Positions 50,327 to 59,868 of a DNA stretch of 64,000 nucleotides are shown here, in pieces. Positions within the stretch are counted from its first letter, which is position 1. Each line of letters begins with the position of its first letter. A program made the position numbers and the translations under genes. Under the pieces are notes generated by a model. It saw only the letters and a program-made list of their open reading frames with translations, was not told where the DNA came from and made no database searches. The DNA is from Arenimonas sp049195245 (GTDB lineage: Bacteria > Pseudomonadota > Gammaproteobacteria > Xanthomonadales > Xanthomonadaceae), in contig NZ_JBMIRR010000027.1 of assembly GCF_049195245.1 (NCBI RefSeq), forward strand, positions 124,001 to 188,000, in the 5' to 3' direction.

Positions 50327-51403
50327 TCAGCCGGGCAGGGCGTCGCGGAAGGCACGCACCCGAGGGTCGATCACCCGGTGCCAGAGCGGCGGCACCAGCG
50401 CCAGCACGAACATGGCCGAATAACCGCCCGGCAGCTGCGGGCTGTCGGCGTGGTGGCGCAGGATCGCGTAGCGGCGCTTGGGGAAGGCATGGTGGTCGGA
50501 ATGCCGCTGCAGCTGGAACAGCAGCAGGTTGGACAATGCGAAGTCCGAGTTCCAGCTGTGCAGGTGGGTGGTGCGCTCGTAGCGGCCGTCGGCGTCGCGG
50601 CGGCGCTCCAGGCCGTAGTGCTCGATGTAGTTGATGACCTCCAGCGAGCCGGCGGCGAACACGCCCTGCAGCAGGAAGAACGCCAGCCCCACCGGCCCCA
50701 GCCACAGCGCGAACGCGGTGGCCAGCGCCAGCCAGACCCCGGTCCAGCCGATCATCTCGTTGCGCCAGTGCACGGCGGGCAGTCCGCGCCCGCGCAGCCG
50801 CGCCGCCTCCAGCCGCCAGGCGTTGAGCGTGTTGCGCCACAGCGCGCGCGGCAGGAAGCCCCACAGCGACTGGCCCAGCCGCGCGCTGGACGCGTCTTCT
50901 GGCGTGGACACGTGCACGTGGTGCCCGCGCAGGTGTTCGATCTTGAAGCCGTGGTAGCCCACGCTGGCCAGCAGCAGGCCGCCGGCCACTGGCTCCAGCC
51001 GCCCGTCCTTGTGGATCAGCTCGTGCGCGGTGTTGATGGCCAGGATGCCGCCGACCACGCCCTGCGACAGCAGCCAGCCGGCCGCGCCCACGGGCCCCAG
51101 GTCCGCCTGCACGAACCAGTGCGCCGACCACGCCAGCAGCCCCAGCTGCACCGGCAGGCAGGCCAGGGTGAGCGCCTTGAACCACACGCGCTGGGCGACC
51201 GCGCGTTCCCGCGCCACCGGCACGTTCACCGGGTCGTGCCCCAGCAGGTAGTCCACCGCGGGCAGGAATACGAACAGGAAGAACAGCGGGAACCAGGCCA
51301 TCAGGTCGGGGCGTCCCGACCACGCGGCCAGCCAGGCGGCCGCCGGCATCAGCGCCGGGACGATGAACACCAGCAGGAAGGCGAGGGCTTTTCCGGGCGA
51401 CAT
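50327..51403 (-). CDS. AlkB-type membrane hydroxylase (alkane 1-monooxygenase family)
   Basis: An integral-membrane non-haem di-iron oxygenase of 358 residues with about six helices. The four histidine regions are complete: HELIH (127-131), HLRGHHVHV (157-165), NYIEHYGL (258-265) and QRHSDHHAFPKRRYAIL (from 299). The two last match AlkB/xylene monooxygenase better than fatty-acid desaturases. It should oxidise a terminal methyl group, but rubredoxin and its reductase are not adjacent and the substrate is unknown. The ATG at 51403 starts the first helix; the longer frame is unsupported. Confidence 0.9.
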   Translation of the reverse strand: MSPGKALAFLLVFIVPALMPAAAWLAAWSGRPDLMAWFPLFFLFVFLPAVDYLLGHDPVNVPVARERAVAQRVWFKALTLACLPVQLGLLAWSAHWFVQADLGPVGAAGWLLSQGVVGGILAINTAHELIHKDGRLEPVAGGLLLASVGYHGFKIEHLRGHHVHVSTPEDASSARLGQSLWGFLPRALWRNTLNAWRLEAARLRGRGLPAVHWRNEMIGWTGVWLALATAFALWLGPVGLAFFLLQGVFAAGSLEVINYIEHYGLERRRDADGRYERTTHLHSWNSDFALSNLLLFQLQRHSDHHAFPKRRYAILRHHADSPQLPGGYSAMFVLALVPPLWHRVIDPRVRAFRDALPG

Positions 51404-51519
51404 GGCGCGGGCTTCGCGTGGGGCCTGGCGCCCAGCATACGCCGGGACCGGGCACGCGGCACCGGGGCCGGCGGCCTTCGCGCTAAGCTTGCCCGGCCTC
51501 CGCACGCCGACGAGCCACC

Positions 51520-53013
51520 ATGAGCCAGTTCTCCCCGCTGCACATCACCTTCGCGATCTACATCCTGGGCATGATCGGCATCGGCCTGGCGGCGTGGTAC
51601 TACACGCGCAGCTTCGACGACTACATCCTGGGCGGCCGGTCGCTGGGCAGCGTGGTCACCGCGCTGTCGGCGGGCGCCTCGGACATGAGCGGCTGGCTGC
51701 TGCTGGGCCTGCCCGGTGCGCTGTTCCTCAACGGCGTGTCCGAGGCCTGGATCGCGATCGGACTGATTGCCGGCGCCTGGTTCAACTGGCGCTACGTGGC
51801 CGCGCCGCTGCGGCTCTACACCGAGCGCAGCAACAACGCGCTGACCCTGCCGGACTATTTCACCCATCGCTTCGAAGACAAGGGCAAGCTGCTGCGGGTG
51901 TTCTCGGCGCTGGTGATCCTGGTGTTCTTCGCGGTGTACTGCGCCTCGGGCATCGTCGCCGGCGCGCGCCTGTTCGAAAGCGTGTTCGGCATCCCGTATG
52001 CGCAGGCCATGTGGTACGGCGCCGCGGCCACCATCGTCTACACCTTCATCGGCGGCTTCCTGGCGGTGAGCTGGACCGACACGGTGCAGGCGACGCTCAT
52101 GATCTTCGCCCTGATCCTGACGCCGGTGTTCGTCATCCTCAGCCTGGGCGGCCCGGCGGAAAGCCTGGCCGTGGTGGAGCAGGTGAATCCCGCGAACCTG
52201 GACTTCTTCAAGGGCGCCAGCTTGGTCGGCATCGTCTCGCTGCTGGCCTGGGGCCTGGGCTATGTCGGCCAGCCGCATATCCTGGCGCGCTTCATGGCGG
52301 CCAAGGACGCGCGCACGCTGACCAACGCGCGCCGCATCGGCATGACCTGGATGGTGCTGTGCCTGTTCGGCGCGATGGCCGTGGGCTTCTTCGGCATCGC
52401 GTATTTCGCCCAGCATCCGGACCAGGCCGGCCCGGTGACCGTCAACCACGAGCGCGTCTTCATCGAGCTGGCCACGCTGCTGTTCAATCCGTGGATCGCG
52501 GGCATCCTGCTGTCGGCGATCCTGGCGGCGGTGATGAGCACGCTGAGCTGCCAGCTGCTGGTGTGTTCCAGCGCGGTCACCGAGGACTTCTACAAGGGCT
52601 TCCTGCGCAAGAAGGCCGGGCAGCGCGAACTGGTGTGGATTGGCCGGCTGGCCGTGCTGGGCGTTGCGCTGCTGGCGATCTGGCTGGCGTCGGATCCGGA
52701 GAGCCGCGTGCTGGGCCTGGTCAGCTATGCCTGGGCCGGTTTCGGTGCGGCCTTCGGTCCGGTGGTGGTGCTGTCGCTGTACTGGAAGCGCACGACGCGC
52801 AACGGGGCCCTGGCCGGCATGGTGGTGGGCGCGGTGACCGTGATCGCGTGGAAGGAGCTGCTGGCCGACACGGGCCTTTACGAAATGGTGCCGGGCGTGA
52901 TCCTGGCGACCCTGGCCGTAGTCGTAGTCAGCCGACTGGGCCGGCCGCCGTCGCCGGCGATGGAAGGCCTGTTCGACCACGTGCAGGGCGAACTGCGCCG
53001 CGACGGGCTCTGA
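51520..53013 (+). CDS. putP: Sodium/proline symporter
   Basis: A 497-residue SSS-family Na+/solute symporter with about 12-13 helices. PutP-like features: YILGGRSLGSVVTALSAGAS, DMSGWLLLGLPGALFLNGVS and LTNARRIGMTWMVLCLFGAM, plus SCQLLVCSSAVTEDFYK. It should import proline. Single gene; divergent from the alkB-like gene and followed by miaA six bases after its stop. Confidence 0.93.
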   Translation: MSQFSPLHITFAIYILGMIGIGLAAWYYTRSFDDYILGGRSLGSVVTALSAGASDMSGWLLLGLPGALFLNGVSEAWIAIGLIAGAWFNWRYVAAPLRLYTERSNNALTLPDYFTHRFEDKGKLLRVFSALVILVFFAVYCASGIVAGARLFESVFGIPYAQAMWYGAAATIVYTFIGGFLAVSWTDTVQATLMIFALILTPVFVILSLGGPAESLAVVEQVNPANLDFFKGASLVGIVSLLAWGLGYVGQPHILARFMAAKDARTLTNARRIGMTWMVLCLFGAMAVGFFGIAYFAQHPDQAGPVTVNHERVFIELATLLFNPWIAGILLSAILAAVMSTLSCQLLVCSSAVTEDFYKGFLRKKAGQRELVWIGRLAVLGVALLAIWLASDPESRVLGLVSYAWAGFGAAFGPVVVLSLYWKRTTRNGALAGMVVGAVTVIAWKELLADTGLYEMVPGVILATLAVVVVSRLGRPPSPAMEGLFDHVQGELRRDGL

Positions 53014-53018
53014 GCCGC

Positions 53019-53957
53019 ATGCAGGACCGGCGCCCGCTGGCGATCGCGCTGATGGGCCCGACCGCCTCGGGCAAGACCGCGCTGGCGGTGGACTGGGCGC
53101 AGGCGCTGGGCACCGAGGTCATCAGCGTGGATTCGGCCCTGGTGTACCGCGGCCTGGACATCGGCGCCGCCAAGCCCGATGCCGCCACGCGCGCGCTGGC
53201 TCCGCACCACCTGGTGGACGTGCGCGATCCGCACGAAATCTTTTCGGCCGCCGATTTTGCCCGCGAGGCGCTGCCGCCGATGCAGGCGCTGGCCGCGCGC
53301 GGCCGCATCCCGCTGCTGGTGGGCGGCACCGGCCTGTATTTCAGCGCCCTGCTCGATGGCCTGTCGGACATGCCGCAGGCCGATGCCGCAACGCGCGCGC
53401 AGATCGCGAGCGAGGCCGCAATGCACGGCTGGGCGGCCCTGCACCGGCAGCTGGCGCAGGTGGATCCGGACGCCGGCCATCGCATCCAGCCGGCCGACCA
53501 GCAGCGCATCACCCGCGCGCTGGAGGTGTACCGCCTCAGCGGCAAGCCGATCAGCCAGTGGCAGCGCGAAGGCACGGCCCGGGCGTTCGGGTTCCGGGTG
53601 CTGCGGCTGGTGCTGGCCCCGGCCGACCGCGGCGTGCTGCACGAACGCATCGGGCGCCGCTTCGACCAGATGCTGGCCGAAGGTTTCCTGGACGAAGTGC
53701 GGCGGCTGCGCGCCGACCCGCGCCTGCATCCGGATCTTCCGTCCATGCGTGCGGTCGGCTATCGGCAGGCCTGGCAGCACCTGGAGGGCGACACCGACGC
53801 CGCCACCTTCCGCGACCAGGCCATCGCCGCCACCCGGCAGCTGGCCAAGCGCCAGCTGACCTGGCTGCGGGCAAGGCCCGACGCCCGCTGGTTCGACCCC
53901 GACACCGACCGGAATGCGCTGGACCGGGCCCTGCGCGACTTCGTGACCAGACCCTAA
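53019..53957 (+). CDS. miaA: tRNA dimethylallyltransferase
   Basis: MiaA (312 residues) adds an isopentenyl group to A37 of tRNAs reading UNN codons. The P-loop is GPTASGKT (13-20), followed by VISVDSALVYRGLDIGAAKP, HHLVDVRDPHEIFSAADF and QRITRALEVYRLSGKP; the end (AIAATRQLAKRQLTWLR) is typical. It begins the miaA-hfq-hflX-hflK-hflC-purA series, the order found in E. coli (without mutL upstream). Confidence 0.97.
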   Translation: MQDRRPLAIALMGPTASGKTALAVDWAQALGTEVISVDSALVYRGLDIGAAKPDAATRALAPHHLVDVRDPHEIFSAADFAREALPPMQALAARGRIPLLVGGTGLYFSALLDGLSDMPQADAATRAQIASEAAMHGWAALHRQLAQVDPDAGHRIQPADQQRITRALEVYRLSGKPISQWQREGTARAFGFRVLRLVLAPADRGVLHERIGRRFDQMLAEGFLDEVRRLRADPRLHPDLPSMRAVGYRQAWQHLEGDTDAATFRDQAIAATRQLAKRQLTWLRARPDARWFDPDTDRNALDRALRDFVTRP

Positions 53958-53967
53958 CGCGCGGGGC

Positions 53968-53976
53968 TGCTAGAAT
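53968..53976 (+). promoter_or_regulatory. Candidate extended -10 of hfq
   Basis: TGCTAGAAT reads as an extended -10 (TGn plus TAGAAT) 85 bases ahead of the hfq start and 11 bases after the miaA stop. It suggests hfq has a promoter of its own. Confidence 0.45.
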
Positions 53977-54060
53977 CGTCGGCATTCGCGGCCTTGGACC
54001 CTTTTGGCCGCAAATCGCGCCAGCTGGCGCGCCACAAAAAGAAGAACGGAGTCCATCCCC

Positions 54061-54336
54061 ATGTCCAAAGGCCAATCCCTCCAGGATCCCTTCCTCAATG
54101 CCCTGCGCCGCGAGCGCATCCCGGTGTCCATCTACCTGGTCAACGGCATCAAGCTGCAGGGCACGATCGAAAGCTTCGACCAGTTCGTGGTCCTGCTGCG
54201 CAACACCGTCAGCCAGATGGTCTACAAGCACGCCATTTCCACCGTGGTGCCGGCGCGCAACGTGCGCGTGGGTCCGGGTGGCGGCGCCGTGGCGTCGGGC
54301 GCGGGCGAGGACGACGAGGCGGGCCAGGACGATTGA
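54061..54336 (+). CDS. hfq: RNA chaperone Hfq
   Basis: A 91-residue Sm-like RNA chaperone that pairs small RNAs with mRNAs. The Sm1 and Sm2 motifs are complete (DPFLNALRRERIPVSIYLVN, FDQFVVLLRN, MVYKHAISTVVPAR). After the Sm core the C-terminal tail is short, Gly/Ala- then Asp/Glu-rich (GEDDEAGQDD), typical of many gammaproteobacteria outside enterics. hflX follows 41 bases downstream. Confidence 0.98.
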   Translation: MSKGQSLQDPFLNALRRERIPVSIYLVNGIKLQGTIESFDQFVVLLRNTVSQMVYKHAISTVVPARNVRVGPGGGAVASGAGEDDEAGQDD

Positions 54337-54377
54337 CGCCCTTGCACGGCGGATCGGCCCACTGATGCGCCGCACCG

Positions 54378-55694
54378 ATGTTTGAGCGCGCCCGCAAGGG
54401 TGAACAGGCCCTGCTGATCCAGCCCTATGCGCCGGGCCAGCAGGACCCGGCCCTGCTCGAGGAATTTTCCGAACTGGCGCGCTCCGCCGGCGCCACCGTG
54501 GTCGGCACCCTGATGGCGCGCGTGGAGAAACCCAACGCCGCCTACTACATCGGCACCGGCAAGCTGGAAGAGGCGCAGGCCGCCTGCGAAGCGACCGGCG
54601 CCGACCTGGTGCTGGTCAACCACCTGCTCACGCCCGGCCAGGAACGCAACCTGGAGAAGGCGCTCAAGCGCCGCGTGGTCGACCGGACCGGGCTGATCCT
54701 GGACATCTTCGCCCAGCGCGCCGCGACCCACGAAGGCAAGCTGCAGGTCGAACTGGCCCAGCTCAAGCACTGGGCCACGCGCCTGGTGCGCGGCTGGACC
54801 CACCTCGAGCGCCAGCGCGGTGGCGCGATCGGATTGCGCGGCCCCGGCGAAACCCAGCTCGAGCTCGACAAGCGCATGCTGCAGAAGCGGCTGGAGTCGC
54901 TGCAGGCGCGCCTGGACAAGGTCGAGGTGCAGCGCACCCAGATGCGGCGCGCGCGGCTGCGCAACGACGTGCCGCGGGTCGCGCTGGTGGGCTACACCAA
55001 TGCCGGCAAGTCCACGCTGTTCAACCTGCTGACCGGCTCGGGCGTTTACGCCGACGACCGCCTGTTCGCCACGCTCGATCCCACCGTGCGGCGTGTGGAG
55101 GGCGTGGCGCCGCTGGTGCTGTCGGATACCGTCGGCTTCGTGCGCGACCTGCCGCACGAACTCGTCGCCGCGTTCCGGTCCACCCTGGCCGAGACCCGCG
55201 ACGCCGACCTGCTGCTGCACGTGGTGGACGCCGCCGACGAACTGCGCGACGAACGCATCGTGCAGGTGGACCGGGTGCTGGAGGACATCGGTGCCGGCGA
55301 CATCCCGCAGGTGCTGGTGTTCAACAAGATCGACCGGATCGAGGGCGCCCAGCCGCGCCACGATCCGGAAGTGGAAGGCCGCGAGCGGCTGTGGCTGTCG
55401 GCCCGGGACGGGCAGGGCGTAGAGCTGCTGCGCGACCTGCTGGCCGGCCGGTTCGTGGACCATCGCCTGCGGGGCGAGCTGGCGCTGGGACCCGGTGAAG
55501 GCCGCCTGCGCGCCCGTCTTCACACCCTGGGTGCGATCCTGTCGGAAACCACCGATGAAAACGGCTGGGTGCTGCAGCTGGACCTGCCGCTGGCGGCCGC
55601 CGAACGGCTGGCAAGCGAGCCGGGTGGGCATTTGCTGCAGCCCCTCTTGCTTGTGGCCCCCGGCGCCCCTACCTACAATCCCGACACTGACTAA
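54378..55694 (+). CDS. hflX: Ribosome-associated GTPase HflX
   Basis: HflX (438 residues), a GTPase that can split stalled or heat-damaged 70S ribosomes. The N-terminal helical/nucleotide domain includes RVVDRTGLILDIFAQRA and GAIGLRGPGETQLELDKR; the G domain has VALVGYTNAGKSTLFN (G1), DTVGF (G3) and NKID (G4). The length is normal. Confidence 0.96.
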   Translation: MFERARKGEQALLIQPYAPGQQDPALLEEFSELARSAGATVVGTLMARVEKPNAAYYIGTGKLEEAQAACEATGADLVLVNHLLTPGQERNLEKALKRRVVDRTGLILDIFAQRAATHEGKLQVELAQLKHWATRLVRGWTHLERQRGGAIGLRGPGETQLELDKRMLQKRLESLQARLDKVEVQRTQMRRARLRNDVPRVALVGYTNAGKSTLFNLLTGSGVYADDRLFATLDPTVRRVEGVAPLVLSDTVGFVRDLPHELVAAFRSTLAETRDADLLLHVVDAADELRDERIVQVDRVLEDIGAGDIPQVLVFNKIDRIEGAQPRHDPEVEGRERLWLSARDGQGVELLRDLLAGRFVDHRLRGELALGPGEGRLRARLHTLGAILSETTDENGWVLQLDLPLAAAERLASEPGGHLLQPLLLVAPGAPTYNPDTD

Positions 55695-55759
55695 TGCGCC
55701 CCCGCCGGCCCTGGCCCCCGCCAGGAAGCCGGCCCGGAGTGCGCGACGGAGCATCAAGC

Positions 55760-56872
55760 ATGGCCTGGAACCAGCCTGGTAAAGGCAACCAAGACCCCTG
55801 GAAAGGCAAGGACCCCGGCAACGAGGTCGAAGCCTTCCTGAACCGCCTCAAGGGCATGTTCGGCGGCGGCGGTTCCGGCGGCGGTCGCGGCGCGCCCGCG
55901 GCGGGCTCGTTCAACCCCGTGCCCTGGGTGGTCGGCCTGCTGGCCATCTGGGTGGTGTTCAACAGCTTCAAGCTGATGGACGAGCGCGAGCGCGGCGTGG
56001 TGCTGCGCTTCGGCGAGTTCAACCGCATCATGACGCCCGGTCCGAACTTCAAGTGGCCGTGGCCGATCGAGACCGTCACGGTGGTGGATGCCACCCAGGT
56101 GCTGACCCTCAGCGACCAGGTGCGCGTGCTCACCAAGGACGAGAACATCGTCGACATCAAGTTCAACGCCCAGTACACCAAGTCCGACCCGCGCCTGTTC
56201 CTGTTCGGTTCGCGCGACCCGGAAGAGACCCTGCGCCAGGCCGCCGAAAGCGCCGTGCGCGAGGCGGTGGGCCAGAGCCGCATGGACACCGTGCTGTTCG
56301 AACGCGCCGAGCTGGTCATCATGGCGCGCCAGCGCCTGCAGGCCTCGCTCAACGACTACCAGACCGGCCTGGTGCTGACCGAGTTCAACCTGCCCGACGC
56401 CCGTCCGCCGGAAGAAGTGAAACCGGCCTTCGACGACGCCATCAGCGCGCGCGAGGACAAGAGCCGCATCGAGAACGAGGCCGAGGCCTATGCCAGCAAG
56501 ATCGTGCCCGAAGCCCGCGGCTCCGCCGCCGTGGTGCGCACCCAGGCCGAGGGCTACCGCGCCTCGGTGATCGCACGCGCCGAGGGTGACACCGAGCGCT
56601 TCCGCCTGCTGGCCGACGAGTACCGCAAGGCCCCCGAGGTCACCCGCCAGCGCCTGTACCTGGAGACCATGCAGGACGTGCTGTCGCGCAACCGCAAGGT
56701 GATGTCGGGCAACGACAACATCCTCTACCTGCCGATTGGCGCCACCCCGGCTGGCGCCGCACCGGTCGAGGCGCCGCTGGTGCGCATGCCGTCCACCCAG
56801 GCGGTCGCCCCGGAACCCACTACCCCCAGCGCCGAGCGCAACCGCGCCGACGCCCGCACGGGAGGCCGCTGA
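55760..56872 (+). CDS. hflK: FtsH protease modulator HflK
   Basis: HflK (370 residues), inner-membrane SPFH protein forming a large complex with HflC around FtsH. A Gly-rich N-terminal cytosolic stretch (GKGNQDPWKGKDPGNE, then GGGGSGGGRGAPA), a membrane helix at about 54-72, then the SPFH domain starting at VVLRFGEFNRIMTPGPNF. A C-terminal helical region with VVRTQAEGYRASVIARAEGD follows. hflC begins one base after its stop. Confidence 0.96.
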   Translation: MAWNQPGKGNQDPWKGKDPGNEVEAFLNRLKGMFGGGGSGGGRGAPAAGSFNPVPWVVGLLAIWVVFNSFKLMDERERGVVLRFGEFNRIMTPGPNFKWPWPIETVTVVDATQVLTLSDQVRVLTKDENIVDIKFNAQYTKSDPRLFLFGSRDPEETLRQAAESAVREAVGQSRMDTVLFERAELVIMARQRLQASLNDYQTGLVLTEFNLPDARPPEEVKPAFDDAISAREDKSRIENEAEAYASKIVPEARGSAAVVRTQAEGYRASVIARAEGDTERFRLLADEYRKAPEVTRQRLYLETMQDVLSRNRKVMSGNDNILYLPIGATPAGAAPVEAPLVRMPSTQAVAPEPTTPSAERNRADARTGGR

Positions 56873-56873
56873 C

Positions 56874-57749
56874 ATGCTGCGCGGAACCACGCTAGCCATC
56901 CTGCTCATCGTCGCGGGCCTGCTGGGCCTGATGGGCTCGGTCTATGTCGTCAACGAAGGCCAGACCGCCATCGTGCTCAACCTGGGCAAGGTGGTGCGCA
57001 GCGACGTCGAGCCAGGCCTGCACTTCAAGTGGCCGCTGGTGGAGGAGGTGACCAAGTTCGACCGGCGCATCCTCACCCTGGACGACGCCCCGGAGCGCTA
57101 TCTCACCTCGGAGAAGAAGGATGTCAGCGTCGACTTCTTCGTCAAGTGGCGCATCGACGACGTGTCCACCTTCTACCGCGCCGCCAGCGGCGGCAACGAG
57201 GAGGCGGCCAAGCTGCGCCTTACGCCGATCATCAAGGATGCGCTCCGCCAGGAAATCAACCGCCTGAGCCTGCAGGACGTGGTGTCCGGCGCCCGCGTCG
57301 ACCTGACGGCCCGCCTGCTGGAGGCCACCAAGGACGGCGCCGCCACCCTGGGCATCGAGATCGTCGACATCCGCATCAAGCGCATCAACCTGCCCGAGGA
57401 TGGCAACATCCTGAGCTCGGTCTTCGAGCGCATGCGCGCCGAGCGCACCCGCGTAGCCAATCAGCTGCGCGCCGAGGGCACCGAGGGCGCCGACGAGATC
57501 CGTTCGGAAGCGGAACGCGAACGGCAGGTCATCCTGGCCGAGGCCGAGCGCGATGCCCAGCGCGTGCGCGGTGCCGGTGACGCCCGGGCGGCCGAGCTGG
57601 CTGCGGCCGCCTACGGCCAGGACGCCGAGTTCTATGCCTTCTACCGCAGCCTGGAGGCCTACCGGAACTCGATGGCCGATGGCCAGTCGGTGCTGGTGCT
57701 GGATCCGGACTCCGAGTTCCTGAAGTATTTCGGCAACGACAAGCGCTGA
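56874..57749 (+). CDS. hflC: FtsH protease modulator HflC
   Basis: HflC (291 residues), partner of HflK. It has an N-terminal membrane helix (about 5-24), the SPFH start YVVNEGQTAIVLNLGKVV, VEPGLHFKWPLVEEV, and a long C-terminal coiled coil with EGTEGADEIRSEAERERQVI. The usual DUF2065 gene between hflC and purA, seen in many relatives, is missing here: purA starts 29 bases after the stop. Confidence 0.96.
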   Translation: MLRGTTLAILLIVAGLLGLMGSVYVVNEGQTAIVLNLGKVVRSDVEPGLHFKWPLVEEVTKFDRRILTLDDAPERYLTSEKKDVSVDFFVKWRIDDVSTFYRAASGGNEEAAKLRLTPIIKDALRQEINRLSLQDVVSGARVDLTARLLEATKDGAATLGIEIVDIRIKRINLPEDGNILSSVFERMRAERTRVANQLRAEGTEGADEIRSEAERERQVILAEAERDAQRVRGAGDARAAELAAAAYGQDAEFYAFYRSLEAYRNSMADGQSVLVLDPDSEFLKYFGNDKR

Positions 57750-57778
57750 GCGCACCAAACAAATTTCGGAGTCAGGTC

Positions 57779-59071
<1,293 letters not shown>

Positions 59072-59084
59072 GTTCGGAGCGGGG

Positions 59085-59101
59085 CGGGGCACGCGGCCCC
59101 G
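59085..59101. terminator. Hairpin after purA
   Basis: CGGGGC and GCCCCG form a 6-bp stem with a 5-base loop 13 bases after the purA stop, followed by TTCCTC. It lies between convergent genes (next stop at 59106); a modest terminator candidate. Confidence 0.4.
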
Positions 59102-59105
59102 TTCC

Positions 59106-59582
59106 TCAACTGCCGTTTTCTTCGACGATGCCACGCGCCGTCGCGGCATCGCGACGACGCTGCGCCGCGGTCAGGCATACGCTGCGCCGGCGGTTGCTGC
59201 CGATCACCTGTTCGCGCACGCAGATCATGCGGCTGTCGGCGCGGGCCGTGGCGAGCGTGGCGTTGATGGCGTCCTGTTCGCTCCGGATCGCCGTGCGCTG
59301 CGCTTCCGGCAGCTGCGCGAGCGATTCCACCGTGGACAGGTCCGTGCCGATGCGTCCTAGTGCTTCCTTCACCCGCCTGCGATCGTGTTCGCGCAGTTCC
59401 GAATAGTCCTGGGTGTCGCCGAGGGCCTTGAGGATCTCTGCGGAGCGCGCTTCGAACTCGGCGGCGGTGGCGTCGTCGGACAGCTCAAGCCGCAGTTCCG
59501 GGGCGATCTTCGCGTGCGCGAAACCAGCAAGAAGGCAGAGGCTGGCAGCCAGCAGGCGGGCGGAACGCAGGGCGGACGGCAT
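59106..59582 (-). CDS. Exported protein of unknown function
   Basis: A 158-residue secreted protein: signal peptide (about 1-24, ending AHA) and a charged, helical mature part (RSAEILKALGDTQDYSELRE, RTAIRSEQDAINATLATARA). Two cysteines (CVREQVIGSNRRRSVC) near the C-terminus may form a disulfide around a basic loop. I recognise this as a type of small periplasmic protein of xanthomonads with no known role. Single gene. Confidence 0.75.
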   Translation of the reverse strand: MPSALRSARLLAASLCLLAGFAHAKIAPELRLELSDDATAAEFEARSAEILKALGDTQDYSELREHDRRRVKEALGRIGTDLSTVESLAQLPEAQRTAIRSEQDAINATLATARADSRMICVREQVIGSNRRRSVCLTAAQRRRDAATARGIVEENGS

Positions 59583-59663
59583 GAGGCAACAACTCCGGAA
59601 GGGTGTACGTCCGATGCTAGGCGGCGGGCTCCCCCAGCGTCAACGCGGCAGCCGGCGCCTGGC

Positions 59664-59858
59664 TCAGCAGCAGCGGCCATTGCCACCGCCGTAGCGTGAC
59701 TGCTGGCACGCGTGGAAGAACTGCGCCTCCGTCAGCGGTTCGCGCCCGGGATGTTTCGCGCGCTGGTGCGCCAGGTAGCTGGCGTAGTCCGGCAGGCCCA
59801 CCAGCATGCGCGTCGTGCGGGCGAGGTGGCTCCAGGCAAGCTTGAGTCGCGAGGTCAT
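59664..59858 (-). CDS. YbdD/YjiX family small protein
   Basis: A 64-residue protein of the YbdD/YjiX (DUF466) family, recognised by VGLPDYASYLAHQRAKHPGR near the middle and AQFFHACQQSRYGGGNGRCC at the end. Such proteins are encoded directly after cstA/btsT-type peptide or pyruvate transporter genes and are thought to assist the transporter. It starts 10 bases after the cstA stop with GGAG in front; a start eight codons earlier is less likely. Confidence 0.9.
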   Translation of the reverse strand: MTSRLKLAWSHLARTTRMLVGLPDYASYLAHQRAKHPGREPLTEAQFFHACQQSRYGGGNGRCC

Positions 59859-59868
59859 GGGCGTCTCC

